Source of the DNA: Pseudoneurospora amorphoporcata
Lineage: Eukaryota > Ascomycota > Sordariomycetes > Sordariales > Sordariaceae
Assembly (NCBI GenBank): GCA_033297205.1
Contig: MU859139.1
Coordinates: forward strand, 81,221-145,220
Length of the DNA: 64,000 bases
Direction of reading: 5' to 3'
Shown: positions 44,566-55,474 of the stretch, piece by piece
How positions within the stretch are numbered: position 1 is the stretch's first letter
How the letters are laid out: every line of letters starts with the position of its first letter
Notes under the pieces: generated by a model
What the model was told of the DNA's origin: nothing
The model's database searches: none
Seen by the model: only the letters and a program-made list of their open reading frames with translations
Position numbers and translations under genes: made by a program

Positions 44566-45448
44566 ATGTCCGAGCAAGTCGATCTCACCACCATCCCTAT
44601 CAGCCCCGAGGGCGGCAACACCAACGGCGACGCTGCCGTCAAGGACGCCAAGGACGACAAGACCGTCACCGTCTTCCACGACAAGGAGAACTTTAATGTC
44701 AAGCACCCTCTCTCCAACCGCTGGACCCTTTGGTTCACCAAGCCCTCAAGCGGAAAGGTTGGTTTGGTTTCACCACCCGCCCCACCATACCATGCAGTCG
44801 GCTAACATGACCGCGACCAGGGCGACAACTGGAATGATCTCTTGAAGGAGGTAATCACTTTTGATACGGTCGAGGAGTTCTGGGGTGTATATGTATGTCC
44901 ATGAGTGCCCTCCCACCCCGCGCTTTGCGCAACATGCATGCTGACCAAAATGCGCGCAGAACAATATCGCCCCCGTATCAGAGCTCGCTCTCAAGTCCGA
45001 CTACCATCTCTTCAAGGAGGGCGTGCGCCCCGAGTGGGAGGATCCCCAGAACAAGCACGGTGGCAAGTGGTCTTACCAGTTCAAGGAGAAGCGCAATGTC
45101 AACATTGACGAGATCTGGCTGCATACTATGCTTGCTGCGATCGGCGAGACTCTTGAGGACGAGGAGGACGGTGAGGTCATGGGTGTTGTTGTCAACGTCC
45201 GCAAGGCCTTCTTCCGTGTTGGTGTCTGGACTCGCACTATCGGCAAGCACATTCCCGGCCGCGGCGACGGCGACGTTTCTGGCGGCAAGGGTAGGTCCCC
45301 TGAGAAGGGCAAGGAGATCTTGATGGCCATCGGCCGTCGCTTCAAGGAGGTCCTCCAGCTCCCCGCCAACGAGGCTCTCGAGTTCTCCGGCCACACGGAA
45401 TCCGCTCACAGCGGCAGCTCTCGCGCTCGTGCCAAGATGACCGTCTAA
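44566..45448 (+). CDS. eif4e: Translation initiation factor eIF4E (mRNA cap-binding protein)
   Basis: Three exons: 44566-44757, 44821-44892 and 44960-45448, giving 250 residues. The ATG is in an ideal context (CCACCATGTC). Introns are phase 0 (GTTGGT..CAG with GCTAAC; GTATGT..CAG with GCTGAC). After a 45-residue polar N-terminus come the conserved eIF4E segments: HPLSNRWTLWFTKP, the splice-joined FWGVYNNIAPVSEL, the cap-stacking region YHLFKEGVRPEWEDPQNKHG, KWSYQF, and the basic phosphate-binding WTRTIGKHIPG region. A long insertion with GRGDGDVSGGKGRSPEKG lies before the last helix and strand. eIF4E binds the m7G cap and recruits eIF4G for scanning. The middle exon is only 72 nt. Confidence 0.95.
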
Positions 45449-46438
45449 ATGCGGCCCCTCGGTTCTGGTCATGTCATTGACAAGCTAAAGTCCAGCCCGG
45501 CTTTAGCAGGCGGCTTCGTTTTCATGCATACAACGAGCCGCTTATAATATCTACGATGTTCGCAAAAGGACGCCATGCGGTCTCGGCGGCGGCATACACG
45601 CAAACGGCAACGCATAGAAATATGGGATATCTCGTTGACGAACAAAATTACCCGCTTCATTTACTTGGTGGAGGAATCCGGGAGTCTGGAAGGGGGGAAT
45701 CTAGCCGTGGCGTCGGTTTCCAAAAATCCTTTTTACATTTCATTCAGCAGCTCTATTGAGGTCCTTATCATGGCGTTTATTTGACTTTGGAAGTTAAGGC
45801 AGCCTTTAAATCGGTTTTATACTAAGTGGCCTCCTACTCGCAGATTTGTGCATGGATCTGAGCGTGGGCAGCCATGGAATTAGACGGTGGTATATGCTCA
45901 GGACGAGACGGGGTTGCCGCACTGTTTCCATCGGGTTCATGAGAGAACATGTGTATGGTGTGTTGGGCTTTTTTGCGGTGGGCATGGTACACAGTCGTCA
46001 CGGGATTATGGGACATTGATAAGAGCTTAGTGAGGAATAAAAGCACTGATCCTCTACATCCGGCCGGAAATGGGCATGCGTCTTTGTTGAGCAATTAACA
46101 TCACGGTCGGAACAGGAAAGTCGAGCATGTTACCCCTGATTGTGGACACAGTCGTCCGGGCATTACGGAGCTCGCCATGAGTCGACGAGCTCATCACTAC
46201 AGGTATTGACGTCCTATAACCCAACCTCAAGCCGATACATGGTCACGAATAAAGACGACTGACCCGAAAAGAGCAGATATACAAAGAATTCTCAATGATA
46301 AGCTAACTACTATACAACTTTATCCAAACCCCGAGTCAACCTAACGCCCCCGAAATCAAATATCCTTCTTCACAGGTTAAATTCCCGTCCTGCTATCCGA
46401 CTTTCCGAAAACAAGTCATCCGCGGTTAAACTAATGTT
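45449..46438. other. Convergent intergenic region
   Basis: Nearly 1 kb between the stops of eIF4E (plus) and the next minus-strand gene. No gene, RNA or notable repeat was recognised. Confidence 0.45.
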
Positions 46439-49400
46439 TCATTGCGTAAGAGGAGGAGGTGGCGCCGCGCCGGCAATCGTGAAGGTTCTGCCGCCAGTAG
46501 TAACAGTGGAGGCAGTGGGAGTGGAAGTCCTCCTCTTAGACGTCAGACCACCATTTTCAATAGTGTGTCCACCTTTAACAGTGCGTTTCTCAATATGAGT
46601 GAACACCTCGTCATCCCAGTTAGTAGTTAAGGTGGAAGTAACCTTTTCAGTCTTCAACTCAGACTCAGCACCCCAAGCAAAACGGTTCCAGTTAACGCCA
46701 GCACTACCAGCATCACCACCACCAACCGCCTCCGCCGCCGCTGTCGTTGTTGTTGTGGTCGTTACCAACGTTGTCGTTGTCGTCAAACTCGATCCAGCCC
46801 CGGCTTCAGTTCCTCCTTCTCCAGCTCCAGAACCACTTCTCCTCCAAGCCTCAGGCAAAAACGTCCCACCAGCACCAGCACCAAGCGTACTAACAAGCCA
46901 CCCATCAACCGCTTCCAACCCCCCTCTCACCCGGTCATCAACAACCTTCACCCAATCCCCCCACCGTCCAACCAGCCCCCTCAACTTCCCCCAGACCCAA
47001 CCCACCGGTCCTCCTCTAACCAACCGGGTATAAAGATACCCCACGGCCCTCAACACCATTGCCAATGGCGGTAGGAGCACCTTCTGAGCCAAGTCCTTTA
47101 GGGGCGTAAGGACAAATCTGAGGATACCCCATGTCAAGTCCCTGACGAAAGTTAATCCGCGGAGGAGCAAACCAGCCAGAGGACGGAGACCTTCGAAGAT
47201 GGGGGCGAGGATGGTGGCGAGGCGGTCTTTGATTTGGTGGAAGACGTGGAGGGCGGTGGATTCTAGGGCCAGAAAAAAAGGAAGAAGAGAGGGGAAGAAG
47301 AGGGGGAAGACCAAGAAGCGGAACAGGGAGTAGGTTGCTAGGGTGTAGAGGAGGCGGCGCGTGAGGATGAGGGTTTTGGTAGAGGGGGTGAGTCTGGTGA
47401 GGAGGGATGAACTGGTGCGAGAGGAGTGGAAGGGGGATTGGGAGAAGGATTTGGAAGAGTGGCGGGCAGTGAGAGGGAGGTTCGTCCACTCCCTCAGGGT
47501 AGGAATATGTTCCGGCAAGTAACCGGGGTAACCGACGTAATACTTTTCCGGGCCAACATTAGCATCACCGTCGCTACGACGGAGAGCAGAGAGGTTCGAC
47601 TCATCAGCCACACCCGAGTAGTAGACCGCGTTTCCCTTGGCGATGAGGTGTATTCCCACGGCGTCTTCTTGGCGGTAGCCGCGGTCGAAGGAATTCATAT
47701 GCTTCTTCCTCAAGTTTTTGCGGTCTCGAGCAATGATGGGGTGAATGGAAGCGTCATCATCATCGTTGTCGTCTTGCTCAAGCTCGTGAGGGAGCTTGCG
47801 GGGAAGGACTTTATCAACATAGTACTCGTAAGTCGGGTGCGTCTCGATTGAAGCCATGATGTCGTTGGTGTGGAAGGAGAGACCTTGGGAAAAACGTGGA
47901 CTTTGCTTGACGGGGTTGCGGCGGGTGGTTTCGAGGTTCATGTAGCGCTGGATGGTGGGGAAGATGGCGATTTGTGTCTTGGCTAGGCGAGAGGGGAGGT
48001 AGAGTTCTGGACCGCTGGAAGTGCTGCGGAAATCTGGGTCCGAGGGAGGATAATCGTGGACAGTTGGCGCCACAAAGCCGGGACGCAGTCGTGCTAGCTT
48101 GGAAGCTGTGGCACTTAAACCAGACTTCAACTTTGTACTGGCGCCATCGAGAGCAAGTCTGAGGGCACCACGTGCCATAGCGGCGGAGGTCCTAGGAGTC
48201 TCCTTTCTTCTTTTCTCCCGTCGCTGTTCAGCTTTCAGGCCCGCGCGATACCGCTTCTGCGCGTCTTCCTCATGCTTATCAGCCCAGGCCCGTGAGATCT
48301 CAAAGGGCACATCGTCGACGTTCTCAACTTCGAAGCTCCATGCGTCGCCAGGCAAAGGCCAGTTGAAGCGGAAGACGTCGCGGGAAAGCCGCATGGCGAT
48401 GTTGAAGTAGCCAGCTTCAGCGATGATATCGTGGATTTCCTGATGGAATTCCAGCGGGTCGATGCGCTTCTCGAGCTCGACGTCCATGAACCGGATCAAG
48501 GGGGAGAACAAAGCTGTGGTTTGGATGGCCAACTTGTCCACCTCGGGCCAGAAATTGGGAGTCAGGATGTACTCGCCCAGAGCGGCGCGGACGCTTTGGG
48601 AACGCATCTCGGTACGGAGGTAGCCTATTCCACTCTGTCAGTTACCTGTAGTTATCAACAGCGCAACCATAAGGTGGGAGACAGGAGCAGAAGAAAGAAA
48701 GGAAGGAGGGAAACAAACATACCATCTATCTCAATATAACACTCATCCTGCGCCTCCAGCATCCTCTTTGTCTCCCTATCCGCCCCAAACAACAACTCAT
48801 CAAAAACCTGCTCCTGCAGTAGTCTAACCAACACGCCCACTACCAAAAACTTCCTATACCGTCCCTTCGCCAGCAGTACATCCCACCCAGCCGGGTGATT
48901 ATTATCTTGCCTAGCCACCAGACTCGCATAATGGACAAACTGATCTGACACCCCAGCCTGCTTCCACAAGTTCGGAGTCCAGTCCTTGACGCTCTTCGCA
49001 CTGAGCCCAACATCTGCTCCCTGATTATCAAAATACTTCTCCGCCCACCGATACGCCCTCCTCATAAGATCGGTCCACAGAATCTCGTACCAATCACTTT
49101 GAAACTCCCTGCTTATCTCCCACTTATCCTTTCCTTCTCCTTCTGAGGGGATAGGCCAGCGAATAGGAGGTTCACCAACACCCAACTGCGTAGGCCGCCA
49201 CCCGCTCTCCCTAATACTCGTCACATACCTCGGCACAACGGGACTCATCTCCACGCCTAGGACCTTCTTCGCCACGGACTTCAGTCCGGACTCGATAGCC
49301 TCGAACGCCTCCAAACTTGATCGCGCAAGGGGGATATAATCGAGGGCATGAAACGGGTGATTGTCCAGGGGAAGCGGCCTCAGCAAACGGTCGTCGACGC

Positions 49401-49626
49401 CGATGATGGCTAGCTTGCGTTCGTGCATGGTGGTCTTGTGCAGTTCCGTGTAGAGACCGTCGGGCGGAACCCAGGGCCGGTCTTTGGTGGGAATGGGCTC
49501 GACGACGACGTGGGTGGAGGAGATGCGGGTTGGTTGGCGGACGTCGGAGCGGGACTTGGGGACGACGCCGAAGGTTGGGGGGCGGAAGCCGCCGGTGGGC
49601 GCGGGGTGGGCGGTTTGGAAGCCCAT
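46439..49626 (-). CDS. Large unrecognised protein with central hydrophobic region
   Basis: Two exons, 49626-48723 and 48624-46439, give 1029 residues; the intron (GTATGT..TAG) joins YIEID-GYLRTEMRSQSVRA in frame. I do not recognise the family. Residues 1-480 look globular and well-formed, with many Trp and aromatic residues (KDRPWVPPDG, FQSDWYEILWTDLMRRAYRW, GDAWSFEVENVDDVPFEISR). A basic helical segment follows (KRYRAGLKAEQRREKRRKE). At about 700-830 hydrophobic and amphipathic stretches occur (LLYTLATYSLFRFLVFPLFF PSLLPFFLALE region, then LAGLLLRGLTFVRDLTWGIL). The last 160 residues are Gly/Thr/Ala rich. No signal peptide is visible. Continuous coding over two frames joined by a good intron supports a real gene; the function is open. 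Confidence 0.8.
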
Positions 49627-50714
49627 TGATGCTTGTTGTTTCCTCTCGCTTCCTATGTTGATGGGTATTTCGTCTTTGGGATCGTGGTTTGCGTTAGCTT
49701 TCTGGTGTAGTTCTACCCGGGCAATCGAAGGTGATCGCTATTGAAAGCGATGCAAGAACCATGAAAAATGTTGCCAAAATGACTGCAGAAAGGGTTTGTG
49801 GAAAGATAGTTGGCAACATGCTGACCACATATGAGAACAGGACACAAAGGGGGGCAGCTGAGTGGGATCAATGAAGTAGTCAACATTATCGACCTGCTTG
49901 ACAATGGCCAGATACAAAGGACTGTGCAGTGCTAGAGCTTAGCTGACGGAAATGGACATGAAGCTGGCAGAACAAAGGAGAACGGACCGGACATGGAAGG
50001 TCTGACAATGGCTCCCTGAAAAGCACCGGCAGAGAGGTATCTTTGAGAAACAACATTCCAGCCGTTCGCGTCGCATTGAAGCTTTTCTGTTGTTAGCTGC
50101 CGTTCTCGGAATTGCAAACATCTCAGGACCAACGACCTGAGCATCGCATCGTCTTGTTGCGAATGTAGGCAGACAAAGGAAGTCGTCAATAATGGCTCCC
50201 CAATCAAAAGGTCAAAGTGCACATCAGTGCTCGTCTTGTTTCCCAATTTGCTGCAAATCAAATGTCGTCGCCGACTAGTTTGTAAAAATTCGCTGTTTGG
50301 ATACCCCTTTTTGTCACAGATATCATACACAACAACATGATACCCTGGCAATGTCCACTTCATCCGTCCATTACCATACGTAGAGGTATGCTCTCTTCAG
50401 TCATAGCACCACCTCTTTATTGAATCAAGCAGACCAACAACTCCCGTAATGGAGAGAAAGTACCAAGTGACCGAGCCGAACGCATTGTATTCCTCACCCC
50501 ACCGTACCTAAACTCCATGATGTAAGTAACTTGACGCTCGCCAACCCAAACACTTTTGAAATGACTCGACTGTCTTGCGCCGGCCAAGACAAAGCCTCAT
50601 CGTTGAACCAGAACCTCCAAACGTTGCGAAAACGGACAAGATCTTGAAAGGAATTAGAAAGGTATCAGAAAATACCCGAAAAGAACATCTGAAACGGAAG
50701 TTCGTTCAAAGCGG
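49627..50714. other. Intergenic region between two minus-strand genes
   Basis: 1.09 kb upstream of the unrecognised gene and downstream of RSC4. A 143-codon ATG-led frame at 49932-50363 (minus) has no recognisable domain or repeats and is not called. Nothing else was seen. Confidence 0.45.
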
Positions 50715-53462
50715 TTACACCCTAGGTAAAAAGGCATTGATAGAAATCCTCTCCAGCTCGCACTCGGCGCCACTGGGGAGCTTCTGGCCCTTTGGAAGGG
50801 CAGCAATCATCGTGACACCGATTACTGTCGTACCCGGCTGCAACGGAAGGTCAAACACTATCGCATTCACGGGCAGCGGGTCGTCAGAAATCGGTAAAGG
50901 AGTCGCCCTTCCCACCATCGAACCATTGATGGTGATGAAGAGGCGATATTGTCGTTGTTGCTGCTCCATAATGGGAGACAGTCGTGGGATAAGCTGCAGT
51001 CTGCTGTGGTTAGTCGGTAGATGGACTGTCAGGTTTTGCTGGGCCAGTTTGGGATGGGCCAGAACTTCAAGCCTAAACCGCCTTTCGAGGGGAATGCTTG
51101 GATGGGTACGAATGAGAATGCTGTGGATAAGGGCATCCGCAAGACCTTGGAAACACAGTCAGCAATAGAGCCTTCATAAACGGACCTGACATAAACGTAC
51201 CTCGACCAGGAGCACGGAGTGTCTTATCCCATATGGGCGGAGGCGGAGGTGGCGCTACAACGGGAACATGGCCGTTGTGAAGTGTTGCAGAACCTGGCTG
51301 TTGCGAGTTCAGGCCCGGCGTCATGGTTCCAGGTGCCGCAGCGGCCCCATTCATACCCGCTCGGGGCGGTAGAGGCACAGGTGATTGTTGGACACCTCCT
51401 TCGAGCTTGGCCTGGTTGACGGCAGGGCTTGGTGCCGCAGAGGCAGACAGACTCCTCGCTTTATCATGAGTTATAGCGGGGACTGCAGGCGGGACAACTC
51501 TATTGCCATTGACGGCACCATGGCTATGGTTGGAATCGATGGATTGGCCGGTTGGAGGCGCTGGCGAGGCGGCAGCGCTACCACGAGTACCGCCCACATG
51601 AATGGTGATTTTCTTTGGGCCGCTCACACTTGGGGTCTCCGATCCGGGAGCGACCTTTAGTTTGATCTTAGGGGGCTGTGGCGGTTCTTGAACAAATGCT
51701 TTGGCTTGATCCAACTCTCTCTCGAAGCAGTTCTTTAGTTCTGTCGCAAGGTCGTAAATAACGCTCCCCTCTTCGTTGTAGTAGTGGGCATTGTTCCAGA
51801 GAAGGCTGGCCTTCTCCTCGAATGCAGCCCAGCTCTTAAACTCGCTCACACCTGTCGGACTGGCACGACCGTAGATACCCTTAACCAGCTTCTGCAGGCC
51901 CTTGAGGGAAAGTGGCTCAGTAATGACAGCGAAGTAGTCCTTGAAGCTCCTTGGAGGAAGGTTGATGAAGTCAAGGAAGTAAGGGTCACTGCTTTGTCAT
52001 GTTAGTATGGAGGGGTTGTCAAGATTGGACGAGTGAGAGATGGGGCTGCAACGTACGATCCATCGGGCTTGCGAATAAGTTCCTCCACAATCTTTTCCTG
52101 TGCTTGCTGGAAGCTGAGGCCTTTGTAGGGAACATTCTCGTACTCATGGTCCGCCTTCCTTCTGCCGCCTCTACCAGGCTTGAACGTGGGTGCTGGCGAG
52201 GCTGTATTTCTAGCCGCTGGTCTGCCACTCTCGCGCCTCTTGAGAACAATCCTTCTTGGGTTCTCGTTGTCTTCGTCACCACTCTCGTCATGGCCGTCAT
52301 CGTGGGCGTCATCTTCGCCTTCAACATCATCATCGCCCTGGGTATCCTGTACCGAGAGAGATTCGCGTTTCCGCACGGATTTGACAGAGCCGTTCGTCGA
52401 GCCGTTCGAAGAGTTCCTCTTGGTACCGTTCTGCTGACTGGCGTTCTTGGTCTCGTCATCGTCTTCCTCCCCAGGAATCGGCGCTGCGGTGCAGCTGTAC
52501 CCGGTTTCCCTCTTGTAGGCGGGATTCGTCTTGGTCATGTAGTTGCTAAGGGCTTTTCTGACGCGTTCCGCGTCCTCAAATACGTCGGAGCCTTTGTTGT
52601 AGTATTCTTTCGCGTTCATAACCATACGTTTGAAGTAACCCTCCAGCTCCGACAAGTTGGCAAAGTCCTGGTTGTGCAGCTTGCGCTCGATTGTTTTGAG
52701 AGATATGGGCAGCTTGATACGCCTGTAGTAGTCTTCGTTCCCTTCGCGCGGGATGAGGTCTTCGAAGCAGTCGGCGACAGTCCGTCCACTGTCATCAGGA
52801 TGTCAGCGTTAAGCTTCACAGAGGGAATGCAACAGGTCCGTCGGGCTTATTGACCAAGAGTAGTGCAGCTGGAGGGAAAGAACTTGCACTGGGTTTTCGT
52901 GCAAGATCGCAATGGCATACCTCTTGTCCTTGGTCTTACGAATCATCTCCAGGAAGTGCAGACCATAGGCGGTAGTGGACTCATGGGTCTCTTCGATGTT
53001 GAGATCGTAATCCGTGTAGGGCTGCAATCATGGTTAGCTGGCTGTATGTAGTCGTACATTGCGAGTAGTGTCTGTTGGCTGGTGTATGTGTTGTCGAAGT
53101 CAAGGGATAAGACGCGGGTTGCGCATCGTGGGGAGACAGAGGCTAAGCTTCATTGACGGGTGCTGGGGTTGGATCAGATAATGGTGCTGTCAATGGATGC
53201 ATGTGCACTTCCTCAACCTCCTTCCCAGACAAGGAAGAGAAGGGAAAGGTTGTGGTCACTGCATGGCCGCATCCTCCTCGTGGAATGGGACCAGCACAAC
53301 GGGAACGGGAGGTGCATGTATAGGGAGGAATAATGGGAGGGAATGGTTCGAGGTAAGGTGTGGACTTACGCCGGGCTCCTTCTTGGTGCGCTTCGCAGCG
53401 CGGTCGTCGCCATCCTGAATGTTGGCTCCGTTGGAGATGCTGGCTTTCCGCTTATTGTCCAT
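50715..53462 (-). CDS. rsc4: Tandem-bromodomain chromatin remodelling subunit, RSC4 type
   Basis: Five exons: 53462-53370, 53021-52921, 52788-52057, 51988-51201 and 51145-50715, giving 714 residues; all splice phases agree. The start is MDNKRKASISNGANIQDGDD with a Lys/Arg-rich nuclear targeting patch. Bromodomain 1 is at about 40-150 (TAYGLHFLEMIRKTKDK-SGR, DYYRRIKLPISLKTIERKL, NAKEYYNKGSDVFEDAERVR). Acidic and basic linkers follow, then bromodomain 2 at about 285-410 (LPPRSFKDYFAVITEPLSLK, LLWNNAHYYNEEGSVIYDLA). A Pro/Ala/Ser-rich stretch leads to a C-terminal domain (RQYRLFITINGSMVGRATPL ... ERISINAFLPRV). The arrangement matches Rsc4 of the RSC nucleosome remodeller, whose second bromodomain reads acetylated H3K14. 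Orthology is strong; the last few residues could change if another 3' intron exists. Confidence 0.88.
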
Positions 53463-54909
53463 GTCGACGAAGAAGTGCAAACCGGTCGTGGGTTTGGTAG
53501 ATACGGCGGGCTATTCGGGGATGTCGTCAGAGCTACCGGTAGGGCGGTGCCGGCGGGGCAATGGCAGTTGGGGGAGAAGGGGTCTCGTCTGGGGGTCAGG
53601 GACCGGATGGGAGTCGCTGGCGCAGAGCAGGACGGGACTCGTTCGGGAGACGCGTTGCCGTGCGGTTTGGCGATGTCGTTCTGCGGGCACAAAAAATGCC
53701 ACTTGGGGTTGATGGGTAGTGGTGGATTAGTGGGAACCGCGCTCCAGTGCTCCAGCAGCGATGGGCCTGGCCTGAGCGGGAGCTGCAGCGGGCGGGCGTC
53801 GAAGTGTGGACGACCAAGTGGACGGGAAGTGAGAACGTGATATAGAGCAGGGGGCGGGCTAGGTTAGAATCACTTGTAAGTGAGGTGGGCAACCATCCGT
53901 GAGCCAATAACAGTGGTGGCTAGTGATGGTGTATCGACTCTTTGCGCAGGAACAAGAGACAATTTGGGTGGATGCTGCACGGCGTGTCGAGCAGAAAATC
54001 TCGAGGCCGGCAATGTGGACAGTAGTGACGGGCAGTGGGAATACCCTCAGGTCAACGCGTGGTACCTTCTATGGGGTTGTGTCAGGACGGATGGCGAGTT
54101 GGGGGCTCCAACAGATGGAAAAGACGGTTGGTCGTTCGTGCTTTGTGAGCAAGCTTGTTAGTGCAGGTGGTTGTTTGCTTCCCTGCGCCGGGCCTGGTGG
54201 TGGTGGTTGTGTCTGGTGCCCGTGCTCTGGGACGACTGAGAAATCCCTTAGAGACGACTTGGCGGCTGGCGGCCGTCTGTCAGAGTTCCTGCACTTGTCG
54301 ATCATTGCAGCCCTGGCACTCAAACAATGCCAAGACCAGCCAGCCTGTCGGGTTGCGGGCTTGCGGCCGGCACACCTATCTGGAATCGAGTGGATTTGCC
54401 GGCCGGGCACTCACGTCTGCCGAACCCCTGTCAACGGAGTGCAGTGGACTTGGTGATTCCCCTTCGTCACTGGCCGGCCGTTGTCAACCACATCACCATC
54501 TCTTCGCAACACCGACACTCTACAATAACGCCAAAGTCTCTTGACAATACAAGCTATTCTTCGACCTATTCACAACACCTTTGTCCGAATCACAATAAAT
54601 CCGCCCTGTACAATTGACTCTTGGCCGATCATCCCAACTCAGCCTGACCTCGAATTGAAGACAATACCTCCAGTCAATACACTGCCGCCATAAAAGTCGA
54701 CTCCACTGGCCTGACAGCAACCCTCTGCCTCCGGGCTCTTAAATAGCACTCTATCCGCCCCACGCGCGCGGCCACCACAGCGAGACCCGAATTGCCTGAG
54801 AGACGCGTTGTGGAATCGCACAGCACCGCCAGCAACTATCGCCTTGGCAACCGACACCCAAACAACAACAATCGCACCCCTCGGGACACCCACCACACAA
54901 GCAGCCATA
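53463..54909. promoter_or_regulatory. Divergent promoter between RSC4 and CKS1
   Basis: 1.45 kb between outward-facing starts. Frames on both strands (for example 53343-53840 and 53923-54456 plus) overlap and show no domain. It is unusually long for two small housekeeping promoters, so long leaders or a non-coding transcript are possible. Confidence 0.45.
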
Positions 54910-55474
54910 ATGTCACCAGAGGAGATGGGCATCGACACCAGCCGCCGCAACCCCAGCCCGCGGCCGCTGTCTGATAACGAGCGTGCGCGCCTCGAGGAGT
55001 TCATCGACTCTATTCACTATTCTACTCGGTACGCCCTTGCGCACTTTTAGGGAGGGTTCTACTGTACGGTTGCTGACCCTACCACTTGTTTCTATAGCTA
55101 CTCCGATAGTGAATACGAGTACCGCCACGTCCAGCTACCCAAGGCCATGCTCAAGGCGATTCCTTCCGACTACCACGATAAGTCTAAGGGCACTTTGAAG
55201 CTCTTGTGGGAGGAGGAATGGAGAGCCATGGGCATTACACAGGTGCGCGCGAATAAGACTATTTGCGATGGACAACGCATAAGGAGCGGAGAACTAACGT
55301 AAGGGTTGCGACAACAGAGTCTCGGTTGGGAACACTACGAGGTCCATGAGCCAGAGCCTCACATTCTGTTGTTCAAGTAAGCGCATCCTCTGCTCGACAC
55401 TACATGCCAAACCACCATTGCTAACTGTATGGTACCACAGGCGTCCCCTAAACTACCAGCCCCCTCAGTGCTGA
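54910..55474 (+). CDS. cks1: Cyclin-dependent kinase regulatory subunit CKS1
   Basis: Four exons: 54910-55028, 55098-55242, 55318-55376 and 55441-55474, giving 118 residues. Splice sites are GTACGC..TAG, GTGCGC..CAG and GTAAGC..CAG; the phases join IHYST-RYSDSEYEYRHVQLPKA, WRAMGITQ-SLGWEHYEVHEPE and ILLFK-RPLNYQPPQC. These are the classic Cks signatures: the phosphate-binding RYSDxxYEYRHV start, the HxPEPHILLFKRP beta-hinge, and the conserved end. Cks1 binds CDK1 and phosphorylated substrates to promote multisite phosphorylation. The N-terminal 35 residues are an extension typical of fungi. Three introns in 357 coding bases, with a last exon of only 34 nt, is dense compared with the other genes here. 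Confidence 0.96.

Noticed and set aside
49932..50363. 143-codon ATG-led frame on the minus strand between the unrecognised gene and RSC4
   Set aside because: No domain, no splice extension and a position in the promoter of the unrecognised gene; could be real but cannot be supported.
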